A stretch of DNA of 64,000 nt from Brachynemurus nebulosus. Lineage: Eukaryota > Arthropoda > Insecta > Neuroptera > Myrmeleontidae. The notes below the pieces were generated by a model. That model worked only from the letters and a program-made list of their open reading frames with translations, was not told the DNA's origin and searched no databases. The first letter of the stretch is position 1. Each line of letters opens with the position of its first letter. The stretch is from the NCBI GenBank assembly GCA_035578155.1, contig JAPWDM010000001.1:78001472-78065471 (forward strand), written 5' to 3'. Shown one piece after another: positions 46,842 to 59,230 of the stretch. Made by a program: the position numbers and the translations under genes.

Positions 46842-47004
46842 ATATATTAAAATGAACGAAATCGCAGGAGGGACCTTCCGTAACATTCCTTGTTAGTGCA
46901 CACTAAACTTCAAACTGAATAGCAACAAAACTGTGTTAATGAAGTCAGAAGAATTGGTGTCAAAGATAAAAATGGGGGCCATCGTCCAGTAATGGTACCC
47001 TGCG

Positions 47005-47190
47005 TATCTTATAAATACCCCTGTCGCAGCATCTGCATAACATAGCGAATTTCGAAATATTGGGCACTGGGGGATCTCATCTAAGACCTGTATCCATTTA
47101 AAATAATTCAGCTTTCTAAGAGTGAAAAGATTTTCAAAATCAGTTGAGTAGTTAATTTTTGGCGCTTTTTCGCAAAAGGTGCTTGGCGCA
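47005..47190 (+). repeat. Repeat family F, copy 3
   Basis: Longest copy of the family: TAAATACCCCTGTCGCAGCA (as at 11725), then CATAACATAGCGAATTTCG and the block shared with 16955-17135 inverted. It adjoins the errantivirus fragment at 47228. Confidence 0.7.
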
Positions 47191-47227
47191 TATACCCATC
47201 TAAACTAGTTTAGCTTTCTTACTTCTT

Positions 47228-48198
47228 CAACTATACTTCAATACACAAAAGGTATCCTTTTAACCCTCAGCGTATTATCAGTCCTTCATGGTATTTACAT
47301 GGAATCAAATGTATCGTCAATCCAAGAAGAGGAAATCAAGGAGGAACAACATTCATTAACTGTTGTTTTGGAAACAGGAACAATCCCAGGAATCAATTTC
47401 AACCATCAGCTCCATACAACGAGACTGTCATTCGTCAACCCGAAGTATCATCAGATGAAGATTCTGGTCAAATAGTAATATTTAATCCAATAACTCAGTC
47501 CACACCTGAACAATCAGCTGCGTACCAGGTTACAGCGAGGAAAACACAAAGCCAACATAGCCGCAGGTCAATACATGGGACAAAGTTTTCGCCCAATCAA
47601 ATATAGCCGAAAACTTTTTCAATAAGGGCGATGGGGTGTCGAGACTCAATAATCGGATGATCACTGACGTCACACCGTCAAACTGCTGAGCAAACAGTAT
47701 CAACAAATAAAAGCCGCCGCCGATTCAAACGAAAACGGATTCAAATTTCATAATTCAACGCGCTGCAATAACTACGGATGTACGACTGAAATTTAATATC
47801 ATTATCTATTTTTTTGTATTTTGTAAATTTAATCAAAATTAATAAACTTAGTCAAATAAAAAGTAACATATTTTTATTATCTTAATTAAATAATACCATT
47901 GTAAACTATTTAAACGTTTTAGTGAATAAAATATCTAATTTCGAATTTAAAACAAATCTTATTATTTATTAAACACTACACCGTCTATAAGTTAGCAGCG
48001 AAATCCTCCAACATCAACAGGATCAAGGAATTTGTTTCCCATCGCGCCAACCAGAAGCATCATCCTAGTTCGGCACGATTACCAACTGTCGGAGCCCAGT
48101 ATAAAGGCTGCCCTGGTGACACCAAGCCCTGCCAATTCTAAACCATTAATGTTCGGTGGACTTACGTTAAATTAGCAACCGTCTAATCCAAGTAGTCA
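47228..48198 (+). mobile_element. Errantivirus-like 3' end: env tail plus LTR
   Basis: Inverted relative to the main copy. 47228-47607 repeats the env 3' end (equivalent to 33479-33875), with a short internal deletion near 47297. After the env stop come the polypurine tract AAGGGCGATGGGG (47624-47636) and a full 562-bp LTR (47637-48198). The fragment is 5'-truncated. Because its env part overlaps the same part in the main copy, it comes from a second insertion, not from the missing end of the first. Confidence 0.85.
47637..48198 (+). repeat. LTR of errantivirus-like element, second copy
   Basis: TGTCGAG...AGTAGTCA, 562 bp, about nine differences from the complement of 40598-41159 (roughly 1.6 percent by my count). 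Confidence 0.9.
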
Positions 48199-49221
48199 CG
48201 ACAGTATAGTAAATTCATGATAATATTTTTGGACCAAAAAATTGACAATTCAGTGAGTTATTCGAGATCTCCCAAGGCTCTATAAAAAAAGTTACCCCAC
48301 TGCTGCAGTGACAGCGGCCTTCACACTGCCTGAAATCAAAAAAATCAAAAAACCTATTAAACTAGAAGGTGTGGTCCGTGCCGTGAACCTCAATCGAAAA
48401 AAAAGGTGAAATTTAACAAAATGATGGAATTTTTAAAAAAGTTTCGCGAAAATTTTATGGTTTTTGGCTTGCGAAAATAAAATTTTTTATTCGATCGGAA
48501 AACTGGAGGTTCATGGTACGAAGAAATATATATAAAAGAAGCTGCAATAAGAATCAAATCGATCGAATGATTTGTCTTCGAGTTATAACTGCAGCAAATT
48601 TGAAAAATGTTGTTTTTCGTAATTTTACCTTTTAATCACTAAGAATTTTTATTAAAATTATTTACGATGTACTCACTCTAACGGTTATAGTAAAACTAGA
48701 TGAGTTGTTTAAATGTGCCAGGGTCTAGCTACTCCACAAGTGACTGGCAGCCGCGTCCAGAAACTCCCGAACTATCAACCTTCATACATTTCTTTCTCAC
48801 TACCTCAAAGTTAACAATGGAAATCAGAATCCACTCGTCGGATGGCTGTAACTCAAAAACTATTTGAGATATGTACTTTAAATTTTAGTATGTCATTTTT
48901 AAAGGCATAGACTATCGAAAGATGCAAAAAAATTCCAATTTTTTTTTTGAAAACGTACCCTTAACTAATCAAAATCGACTAACTCATTTTTTCGACGATA
49001 AATTATTAAAAGATGTGCTTTATTCTTGGGGTCTGCCATTTCTCTCCACGGTCCTGTATCCGTACAGGGTTAAGATAGAGTTGCCATCCGTCCGGGTTTC
49101 CCCGGATTTGTCCTCTTTTTGAGGGCGTCCGGGGAACATCCGGGCGAGGTTTTCGATGCAGTCTGGGTTTTAGTTACCAAAACTAATGGAAAAAAACGAA
49201 TGAAAAAATATTTTATACATA
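48199..49221. other. Unassigned sequence with GC-rich hairpin block
   Basis: Mostly unassignable. At 49076-49160 lies AGTTGCCATCCGTCCGGG followed by a TCCGGG/CCCGGA hairpin and a second CCGGGGAACATCCGGGC block, which resembles the end of an old DNA transposon, but no partner end was found. No gene recognised. Confidence 0.4.
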
Positions 49222-50363
49222 GGGTAAAAGCCCCGTTTGTGGAACGCGATCCAATAGAAAAAAAGTTTGACATTTATATCTTAATGAAGTTATTTCTGAA
49301 AGAAACGTCTGATAACAAAAATTATTATTAAATAGAATGATTGTTTTTCAATTTAAATTCATCTCACATTTAATGTTTCTTTACTTAATTAAAGAAATAC
49401 ATATATATATTTTGCTGATTGTGTCTCTTTTGCGTTTGATCAATGCTTATTTATAGAAACACATGCCTTATAAATTTCAACATTTTCAAGTTAATTTTCG
49501 AAGTTAGCGCAATAAAACTATACAAATAATTTTTATTAGTCCAGTTAAGAGATTATAAGAGCTAAATCATCTTTTTATTCGGTTTAAATGTAATTTATAT
49601 ATATGTGTATTTCTTTCAGTACACAATAACCTCTGTACACAATAACCTCTGTATTTAACTAAAATCATGTACGTAAAATAACTAAAAATTTATATTATAA
49701 ATAGTTTTAATTTCTTTTTGAGTCTAAAATATTTACTTACTGCTTTAAAATCGTAAAATTTTTAATATTTTTTTTTATTTCGGAGCGTATCGTCAATTGA
49801 TAAATAAAAAAATATTGATTTAAAGTTGCAAAATTTTATTAATAATGAAAAATTGTCGCCATTTTGAGAAGTTAGTTTAGAATTGATTAGAACTTTACCA
49901 AAATACAAAGATGGCGAAACAAAATATAGTATTTTGGTATATTCTGTGATTTTGGTCGTTTATTTTATCGAATATTTAAACCATTCTATATTTTTTAATT
50001 TGACATTCTATTTACTACTAGATGTCACTCTATGGTATAGAGTGAAAAGATGGCAAAATATGTATGTGATGTATCTCATGTTCGTACATACGTGTTCTTT
50101 TTTAGGTGTCAATGTGCTGATTTTTTAAAGGGTGTTAATATATTCTGTCCGTTTTTTTATAGATGTCAACAAATTATAAAACAAAACATTAATAAATCAA
50201 AATTTTTGGGTTATATTTTCTTAAAAACATATTCACTGGATTAAAAAAACTTGGTTTCATGCTTATTAAGAAAAAAAATGGGTGTTTAATTCATTTATTA
50301 ATTTTTGTAAGCGAGTTTGATGAAATACCTAAAAATAGTGTTCCACAATCGAGGCTTTTACCC
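49222..50363. mobile_element. 1.14-kb TIR element, GTAAAAGCCCC family
   Basis: Ends GGGTAAAAGCCCCGTTTGTG (49222) and CACAATCGAGGCTTTTACCC (to 50363) are inverted repeats, flanked by TA (49220-49221, 50364-50365). It shares ends and a block at 49320-49400 with the MITE at 4602-4841. Short frames inside (for example 49883-50128) show no transposase motif. TA flanks point to a Tc1/mariner-type mechanism, but that is inference. Confidence 0.8.
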
Positions 50364-51010
50364 TAATTGAAATGATTTTATATTTTATTATTTCAAAAAA
50401 TTATGAAATTGAAAATTGTAAAATTTTTATATACGAATATTGTATCCAACAAAAAGAAGTACCTTGTTAAAGGTACAATAGGATAATAAAATCCATTAAA
50501 AATTATGTTTATTGTATGTATACCTATATTTATTCAACTTTGTTGAAACGTTTAGCTAAATTTTACAAAAAATTTTATATTCGCATGATCATATGGCATT
50601 TAGTGTTTCCAGTAGTGAAACACTTCTTCCTCTTTAATTTTACGTTTGATTTATCGGTTTGTTTCTGGAGGCTCAGAAAAAACGAAATGTTTTTCTGACA
50701 AACTTAACAAATGCGGTGCTTGAACTATCGACAGAATCTATTGACAGACAGGTAGAAATACAATCAAAACTATTAAAATTAAAAATGAATAATTTTTTAA
50801 GTTAAAATTGAAAATTTATTCTATTTTATGAAACAGTTATTAATAATAATAACAATAATTCTGTATTTTATTTGTATAATAATAATCTTAGGAACTGTTT
50901 ATTTTCTGCAGCTGGAACTACAATATGAAGATATGGAGATATGTGTACAATCAGTAGCTACAATTACACTGCCATACCATACCTAAAACGATCGTAAAAT
51001 TCAATTTTAA
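50364..51010. other. Unassigned AT-rich sequence
   Basis: No gene or repeat end seen. It leads into a short MITE and then the hAT pseudogene. Confidence 0.4.
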
Positions 51011-51191
51011 GGCCGCTATTACATTGCCATAGATATATGTCAAAGATCTTTAATCAAATCTATGATCAAATATTAAGAAGTATCTTTAACTATGGTTACA
51101 GAAAATGTTATAAAAGTTGACCTATTACACTATAATATTTCTCTGATTAAATAAAACTTTGACACATATCTATGACAGTGTAATAGTGGCC
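51011..51191. mobile_element. 181-bp MITE, GGCCRCTATTACA ends, TAA flanks
   Basis: Inverted ends GGCCGCTATTACATTG (51011) and CAGTGTAATAGTGGCC (to 51191), matching over about 34 bp with a few differences. TAA flanks both sides (51008-51010, 51192-51194). Three-base TAA/TTA target duplications are the hallmark of PIF/Harbinger elements. No coding capacity. Confidence 0.8.
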
Positions 51192-51494
51192 TAACTTCCT
51201 CCTGGTCTTCATTATTTATTGGGAATTTAATATGCTGGTTTACTAAATGCATGCAGAAAACGTTAGTTACTTCACGACTACATCGATTGATGCTTGACTA
51301 GCTTAACCCCTAAACACTGGCAATATTTACTAATTTTTGATAGCTTCCATTGTTGCAAAAGAATAATGTTGCCAAAACTTTTATAATAAATGGTACAGTC
51401 GTATTTTTTTGTGTTGCTAAATGTTGGCTATTGTTTTCGCAAATATTTACCACAGCTTCCTTTTAGATAAGCTTTCTTCCATTAGATAAGCCGG

Positions 51495-53497
51495 GTGAAT
51501 TTGAATTGTCTCGATGGATTAACTAATATAAGCATAAGAAAAGTAGTATGGCTTATGATTGTAGTTCTACGAATATCTGTGGTTTTATATCTGCACATAA
51601 TATTCCTTATTTTGTTATTGATAATCGTTTTACCTTGTTTAAAATTTGCACTTCCCGATTCACAGATTTTGCAAGAGGTATGGATGAAGAGGTTTAAGGC
51701 AACCAAAATCGTGAGTAATGTTATAGGTGATTCATATAAGCAAAATAATTTAAAATCATTTTAAGAAGCAAAAATTTTCTCTCTTAACCGGTGACTCCAC
51801 TAACTGTTCGTCTGTGAAAACTACATGCATTTTAGTTCGATATTATGATGAAGAATCTGGACTGATCACTAACAAATTTCGGCATCTCATGGATGTTTTT
51901 ACCAAAGATGATACCGAAGCAGCTGAAGAAGGAGCCACTGGCCAACATCTATACAATTTGCTCATTAGAGCATTCATTACAGAAGATATTCCCATAGATA
52001 ATATCATGGGATTTGATTGTGATGGAGCTAGTGTTAACGTTGGTATCCATAACTTTATTGCCAATCGATTGAAATAGTCATAACCTGGTTTGAAAATTAT
52101 GAAATGTGTATGTCATTCACTTCATTTGGCAATAAGTGATGCTTGTAAAGAACACCTTCCTAGAAGTTGTGAGGATTTGGCGAGAAATGGACACAACTAT
52201 GTGTAGCATAGTGCAAAATGCATAGCTAGTCTAGCTGTATTCCAAAAATTCGTAAACGTAGCCGTCCATAAATTTCTACATCCAGCACAAACTCGTTGGC
52301 TTGCATTACTTTACGGTTGTAGGCCGTATGTTAGAGTAGTGGGAACCATTTCGTCTCTTTTTCGTTGAAAGGTATTTAGAAAATCGAACGTTTGCTACAG
52401 AATCTATATCGATTTGGTTTAAAGTTCCATTTGTTGTTTTTTTATTTTTTGTCATGGGTGTTACCTAAAATAGTCACAATGAACGCTTTCTCTTAATCTG
52501 ATCATACTGTCGTTACATCTTTATCTCAAAAAATGGCACTAGCATTCAAAGAGCTTTTAACAGCATCTACGGAACAAGAGTACGTTGCCAGATCTTTACT
52601 CAGTGTAATCGATATTGGAAATAAAAAAACCTGTTTATTCCGCTTAAAAATATGTACTTAGGTGTAAAAGTTTTAGAAGAATTAAAGGAACAAGAAAATA
52701 ATATATTGGCTAGGCCGGACTTAATTGACAATTTTTTTTACCAGATATCGCAATTTTATGATTAAAATTTGTAAAAGTTTTCAGTATCTATTTGATTTTA
52801 ATGATCCATTTTTAACAATACTGCCATTATTACATCTGTCTAATGCTCACCCGTCATGGGAATAATACTCACTCTCGTACAACTTTGGAGTAATGTTACA
52901 AGAGCAAAACCTAAAGATCCGCAGTCTCTACAATGTTTAGATGATGAATGGCGTTGTCTTACGCTAGGTGATATACCTGCCGACATCACTGAAGAATAAG
53001 TTGACGTTTTTTGGCATAAAGGTGGGTTTTCGCTCATAAAATCGCACTGCTTGTTTAGGTTGTTACTTTTTTTGTAGTCAATAAAATATCAAATCATGTA
53101 GACGCGTATCACTGCTTGTTTGATTTGATATTTCATTGGCTAAAAAAAAGTAACAAGTTAACAAGCAGTGCGATTTTATGAGCGAAAACCCACCTTAAAA
53201 TTAGCAAACTCAAAGACAAGGCCGATTGTAATAAATATATAGAGTTACCCCGTTTTGTATAGGCAGTTTTATCTATTCCTCATTCAAATGTAGACTTTGA
53301 AAGGGTTTTTTATTAAATATAATTTAGCTGAAACCAAAACTGGAAATCTTCTCACGATAGAAAACATTGAAGGAGCTATGCTCACATCACAATGTGTGAA
53401 ATCCAATAAAAAGTGCTGTAGTGAATTTGAATCTGTTCAGGATATGCTTAATCGAATGACATGTATAATGTTATATAATAACAATAAGAAAAAATAA
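51495..53497 (+). pseudogene. hAT-type transposase (SCAND3/DUF4371-like), decayed
   Basis: The open segments line up with the hAT transposase order. 51600-51735: LPDSQILQEVWMKRFKATKI. 51780-52077: a DUF4371-like core (FSLLTGDSTNCS, then TTCILVRYYDEESG, EGATGQHLYNLL, IMGFDCDGASVNVG), which holds catalytic-domain residues. 52085-52330: CVCHSLHLAISDACK and AQTRWLALLYGC. 52915-53010: LQCLDDEWRCLTLGDIP. 53290-53470: the C-terminal dimerisation region (YNLAETKTGNLLTIENIEGAML). Many stops and frame changes, plus a MITE at 53020-53195, inactivate it. Terminal repeats were not identified, so element limits are unknown. Confidence 0.8.
53020..53195. mobile_element. 176-bp MITE inside hAT pseudogene, TAA flanks
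   Basis: Nearly perfect inverted ends of about 36 bp (AGGTGGGTTTTCGCTCATAA and complement), flanked by TAA at 53017-53019 and 53196-53198. Removing it and one TAA rejoins the hAT reading DVFWHK with the downstream KLANSKT part. PIF/Harbinger-like by target duplication. Confidence 0.9.
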
Positions 53498-54501
53498 AAA
53501 TGAAAAAAAGAAGAAACCAACAGAAGCCTGAAAAAGAACTCGATAATAATAATATAGGAAAGAATAAAGGTAATGAGATAATGATTTCATTGATGATACA
53601 GGAAAAATGCTTTAAAAAGCATAGTCTTGATTTTGAATTTAAGAATTAATTTATCAACTAATAATAATTAATTCGTAAATTGATTTTCATATTTATTATG
53701 ACTTAATTTATATTTATGATTTACTTATGATTTAATCTGTGTTAATAATTAATTTATAAATTAATGATTATAATAGGAATATGTATGCCTGTAGAATGTG
53801 AAATATGAAATATGGAAAAATTGCAAATAAGAAGGTTTCTTATTGTCAGTATTAAGTTTCTGTATACTAACAGAGTATAAAAAATATTTTTTTTTGATTT
53901 GATTTTTTTGAATTACATTGATATTTTCTCTTACTTGCTATGATTTAATTTACATTTATCAATTACTTATGATTTAATATTTTTTTAAATTTATGTAATG
54001 TGTAAGATATGTAATTTCAATTCTTTATTGTACTCTAACCATAATTATTACTAAGCAATCAAAAAGAACTGATACGAATAAAATATTTATTTTTTTTTTA
54101 AATTTATTAAGATTAACACATAAGTAAATTTTTTTTTTATATTTGCATCATCGTTAATTATTTCCTATACTTTCTTTTTCCTATAGGTACAATTGTTTTT
54201 TTTTTTTAAATTTTATTTATTATTATTTTTTTATTTTATTTTATTTTATTTATATTATTTTTTTATTTTATTTAATATTTTATTTAAAATATCAAGTTTT
54301 AACACAGATATACCAAGTCCTCTTACTCGCCATATAACGTCGCTGCTGTCCTCTCTTCTTTTTATGACAGAAAAAGACGTGTTTCCGACCAGGCTTTTAA
54401 ATTTTTTTTTCTGATAAAATTTTATTACATATTTCTACCATTGTCTGGTATTTATTTTCTGAGAGATTTTTTTCTTATTACCTTAAAATAATAAATTTTA
54501 C
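53498..54501. other. Low-complexity AT-rich DNA
   Basis: Very T- and A-rich, with TTTTATT arrays at 54195-54290. Frames across it are low-complexity by-products. No gene. Confidence 0.5.
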
Positions 54502-54759
54502 TATTATTATTATAGACTTTACGCCAACCTGGCGCTCACTACTCAGTAGGACAGTACTGGGTAACATTCACCTCTACCGGCATTATGCAAGGTATTAGGC
54601 TCTGTGGAAGAGTAATCTGCCAAGGCATTCCGTAAAAGTACCGTAATACATTCACGGACGGGTTTGTCACACCACTCCTTATATTGTTATTGTTGCTTGA
54701 AACGAGGTGTTATGCGTCTGTTTTGGTGTACACTGGGTAATACGACGAGACTTTTGTGG

Positions 54760-54760
<1 letters not shown>
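54502..54760 (-). mobile_element. R4/Dong-like A, minus-strand 3' stub
   Basis: Reverse complement of 58981-59240 with few changes, ending in the TAA tail (read as TTA at 54502-54513). It is a heavily 5'-truncated insertion facing away from the full-length A that starts 65 bp later. The two share one TAA run (54762-54824). Confidence 0.85.

Positions 54761-54761
<1 letters not shown>

Positions 54762-54824
<63 letters not shown>
54762..54824. repeat. (TAA)n microsatellite between two A copies
   Basis: About 21 uninterrupted TAA units. It is both the inner edge of the inverted stub and the upstream edge of the full-length element. Frames reading poly-Asn or poly-Tyr through it are not genes. 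Confidence 0.95.
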
Positions 54825-54825
<1 letters not shown>

Positions 54826-57800
54826 CGCCCTGTGGGTGGGGGTTTACTTTGCAGAATTTGCTCACAGTAAGTCCTGCTTGTCGTAAAAGGCGACTAAAAG
54901 GACAACCCATTAGGATGGAGAAGTTAAGTAAAGAAAAGCCTCGGAAAAATGCCGCTGCCGGTGGAGCGACCGGGCGCATCAGGGTCACCACTGAATGTGA
55001 CAGCTTAGATCGCGGTGACGACAGGCTGGGTTCTAGGCAGCCACCTGTCAGCTGTAACAACACCTTCAGCCAAAATGCTACTGCCCTACTTACGGAGCCC
55101 CCAACACCTTTGGCTCAGCCGACTTTAAGTGTTTCCTCGGAGCATCCTTTGGGGACCACTAAAGCTGGTAAGAAGCGTGTGCGTATGCAATGGACAGATG
55201 AACTGAATGAATTCATCGTACGCACATACTTCAAAGTTACTAGACTTGAAACGGACAAAACTGGTTACCGTACAAAATTACATCAAGAGTTCGCGCACAG
55301 CTACCCTCACCTAAGTCGCGTTACTGAACAGAGACTGGCAGACCAAAAACGTGTCATTTTTACCAATAACCTCATCCCTTCCTCCCTCATAAACACCATT
55401 AAAACACAAGTCGCACATCAATTTGCTCAAAATGAAGAAAGTCAGGACGACGGCCCACCAGAAATGGAGAGCCCCACACAAAACGACACTCAACAACTTG
55501 TCGAGAATGAGCCTGACCACCATGAGACAGCAGTAAATGACACCCTACTGCAAAAGATCGAACTGGAATTTAACACAGTGCTTACTGAATTTGAAGGGAC
55601 GGACCCCACACATAGGTACTTGTTGCCTAAACAACACACCTCACGTAGATTGGCTGAGATCGTTGAGATATTAAACAATACAATACTGCCTAAACACTTG
55701 GAAACATGTGACAATTTTATCGAGTTACACACAGCTATCTATTGTGGAGCCGTTGCAGCTATACGTTGTAACGGGTCCGATGTAACACCACCTGTAGCGT
55801 ACAACTCGAAGGAACACAAAACTCCTGCCTGGGAAACACGATTGAATAAACGCATCAGCAACATCCGATGCAACCTCGGCAGGATCACCCAATACCAACA
55901 GGGTACGAGGTCCAAACGGCTCAACAAATACATACACGACATATTACGCAAACACACAGTACACACACAATACGAGGAACCCAATAAAACACTCACAGAG
56001 ATCAGAGATACGCTTCACCAAAAATTAACAGCACTAGCGAAGCGCTTACGAAGATATAAGACCAGTACTGAACGCAGACGACAAAACCAAGCGTTCAGCA
56101 GAAACGAGAGACGGTTTTATCAGTCTCTAACGAACACGGTAACTGACAGTAATGGTCTACCGGAGAAGAACGCACTCCATAGTTTTTGGGCGAATATATG
56201 GTCCAACACCATTGACCATAATGACAAAGCCAGCTGGATCGATACAGAGTGCAGGAATAACGAACATCTTCCGGAGATGCCCTTTACGGACATTACTACA
56301 GAGGACGTCTCCAGAGCTTTACAGAGATCGCATAACTGGAAGGCACCTGGCATCGACAACATACAAAACTACTGGCTCAAACACTTTACATCAACACACA
56401 AGTATCTCGCTGAACACTTTACACTATTTATAAGAACACCAAACCTGACACCGAAGTTCCTAACGCAGGGTATCACATACGTGAAATCTAAAAACAGTGA
56501 TACAAAAAATCCTGCGAATTATAGGCCTATCACCTGCTTACCTACAGTGTATAAGATTTTGACGTCCTGTCTGGCAGAAAAGAACAATGAGCATTGTCAG
56601 ATTAACACCATACTGACAGAAGAACAAAAGGGATGTCGAAAGAGGTCACAAGGCTGCAAAGAGCAGCTTCTGATTGACTCCGTAGTACTGGAACAAGCGA
56701 AAGGGAGAAAACGTAACCTGTACACAGCGTTTATTGATTATAAAAAGGCATTTGATTCGGTCCCGCACTCCTGGTTACGGAGAGTATTGGAGTTGTACAA
56801 AATACACCCAAGTATCGTGAACTTCCTTGGAACGATCATGTCCGACTGGCGAACGACCTTACATTTAAGTATTGGTAATGAAAAAACAACAAGCGACCTT
56901 ATTCAAGTAAGACGCGGCATATTCCAAGGTGACTCATTGAGTCCATTATGGTTTTGTCTCGCAATGAATCCACTTTCTCGCCTGTTAAATGAAACCAAAT
57001 ACGGTTACAATGTAGGTACGCAAACGAATTCGCGCCATACCATTTCACATCTAATGTACATGGATGATATTAAGATCTATGCAGCTACTAAACATCAATT
57101 ACAGCAGCTGCTGGGACTTTCCAACGAGGTTTCGCGAGACCTCTGTATGGAGTTCGGAATCGATAAATGTCGAACACAATGTCGTTCTGGAGGAAAACGA
57201 GATGCGGTCGCATTCGAACTCGAACCAGAGTCTGTTATGCAGCCCATGGACGAGGGAGAGTCGTACCGGTATCTCGGATTCAATCAGGACGAACGTATAG
57301 ATCACAGCGCTGTAAAACAACACCTGATGCAGCAATACCTAACGCGTGTACGGAGATTACTGAGCACCCACCTTGATGGAAAAAAAACCATCAAAGCAAT
57401 TAACACCTACGCAGTTCCGGTGCTAACATACTCATTTGGGGTAATCAAATGGACGCCTACGGACTTGACAAACATCGAGATCAAGACCCGCGTCCTTATG
57501 ACCAAATACAGAATTCATCATCCCAAAGCAGCGATAGAACGATTGACGCTGCCAAGAGCCGAAGGGGTCGAGGTCTTATAGACATAAGGAACACGCATAA
57601 TAAACAGGTTCATAACTTGCGAGAATACTTTTACACCAAAACACACACATCACACTTACACAATGCAATAATCCAAGCCGACAAGGCATACACACCATTA
57701 AACCTCTCACACACAGAAATGCCAGATAGTTTTTGCCGTTTGGTCACGAAGGAGGACAAAATTCAGCAATGGATTCGGAAGCCTTTACATGGGAGACATC

Positions 57801-59230
57801 CACATGATCTTAATCAGAGTAACGTCGACAAAGCAGCGTCGCACGCCTGGTTGAGTCAAGGAAGTCTTTTCCCGGAGACTGAAGGATTCATGCTAGCTAT
57901 ACAAGATCAAGTAAGTCATACAAAGAATTACTCAAAATACATACTTCGTGACTCGTCAATAACATCTGACTCATGCCGGAGATGCCATTCCAAACCTGAA
58001 ACGATCCAACACATCACAGCTGCCTGTACTCAGCTCGCTCAGTCCGAATACAAACACCGTCACGACCAGGTTGGCAAAATCATATACCAGAAACTAGCGG
58101 TTAAGCACCACCTTATAACCGATAAAACACTTTACTACAAGCTCACACCAAAAGTAGTAGCGGAGAATGACTCCTGTAGACTTTACTGGGATCGGTCGAT
58201 TATTACAGATAAGACCATAAATCATAATCGACCAGATATCACCTTCGTAATGAAAAACACTAAGACAACCTATCTGATCGATATTGCGGTTCCAAATACA
58301 CACAACTTACAAAAAACACACGCAGTTAAATTGGATAAATACACTGACCTCGCAGCCGAAATAAAACAACAGTGGCGAATGGAACATGTCCACATCGTTC
58401 CAATAGTGCTCAGTGCCACCGGGGTCATTCCACACACACTACATAATAGTTTGAGCCTCTTGGGTCTCCCAAAATACACATATGTCACTATGCAAAAGGC
58501 AGTGATCATAAACACGTGTCGTATAGTACGGAAGTTCCTCAGTAATACGAATCCTACTGACACACAACACACATACATAAACACACAATACACTAACACT
58601 GAAACACAAACACTTAACACACATACAGATCCAGATTCGTCTGATGGAGAGGGAGGATCGACCAACTGCCGCACCATCACTGTTACCGCTCTGGTGCACA
58701 ATCCTCCCCAACTCAATAACACACAAAGTCCGTCAACCTCTGTACCGTCTAAACGCGCAATTCCAGGAACACCAGATCTTAATGAGCATTTTGATGAACC
58801 AGAACACATTTACACCAAGAAACGTAAAATAGAACGACACATCCACACACATACACGAACACACACACAAACACAAACAGTCCTTTCCCTTCCCTCTGTC
58901 CCTAATCCTACCTATTCTCTGAGGACACGAAAACGAACTAGGCTTTCACAGCCGTCTGTCATTGAGCCAACATCTACGCTCCCACAAAAGTCTCGTCGTA
59001 CGAACCAGTGTACACCAAAATAGACGCATAACACCTCGTTTCAAGCAACAACAACAACATTATAAGGAGTGATGTGACAAACCCGTCCGTGAATGTACTA
59101 CGGTACTTTTACGGATTGGTTTGGCACATTACCCTTCCACAGAGCCTAATACCTTGCATAATGCCGGTATAGGTGAATGTTACCCAGTACTGTCCTACTG
59201 AGTAGTGAGCGCCAGGTTGGCGTAAAAGTC

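Noticed and set aside
54664..55063. Reading frames with poly-Asn or poly-Tyr runs
   Set aside because: They are translations of the (TAA)n microsatellite and have no other protein features.
58270..58809. Long minus-strand frames within element A
   Set aside because: Shadow of the endonuclease and CA-rich tail coding sequence on the plus strand.
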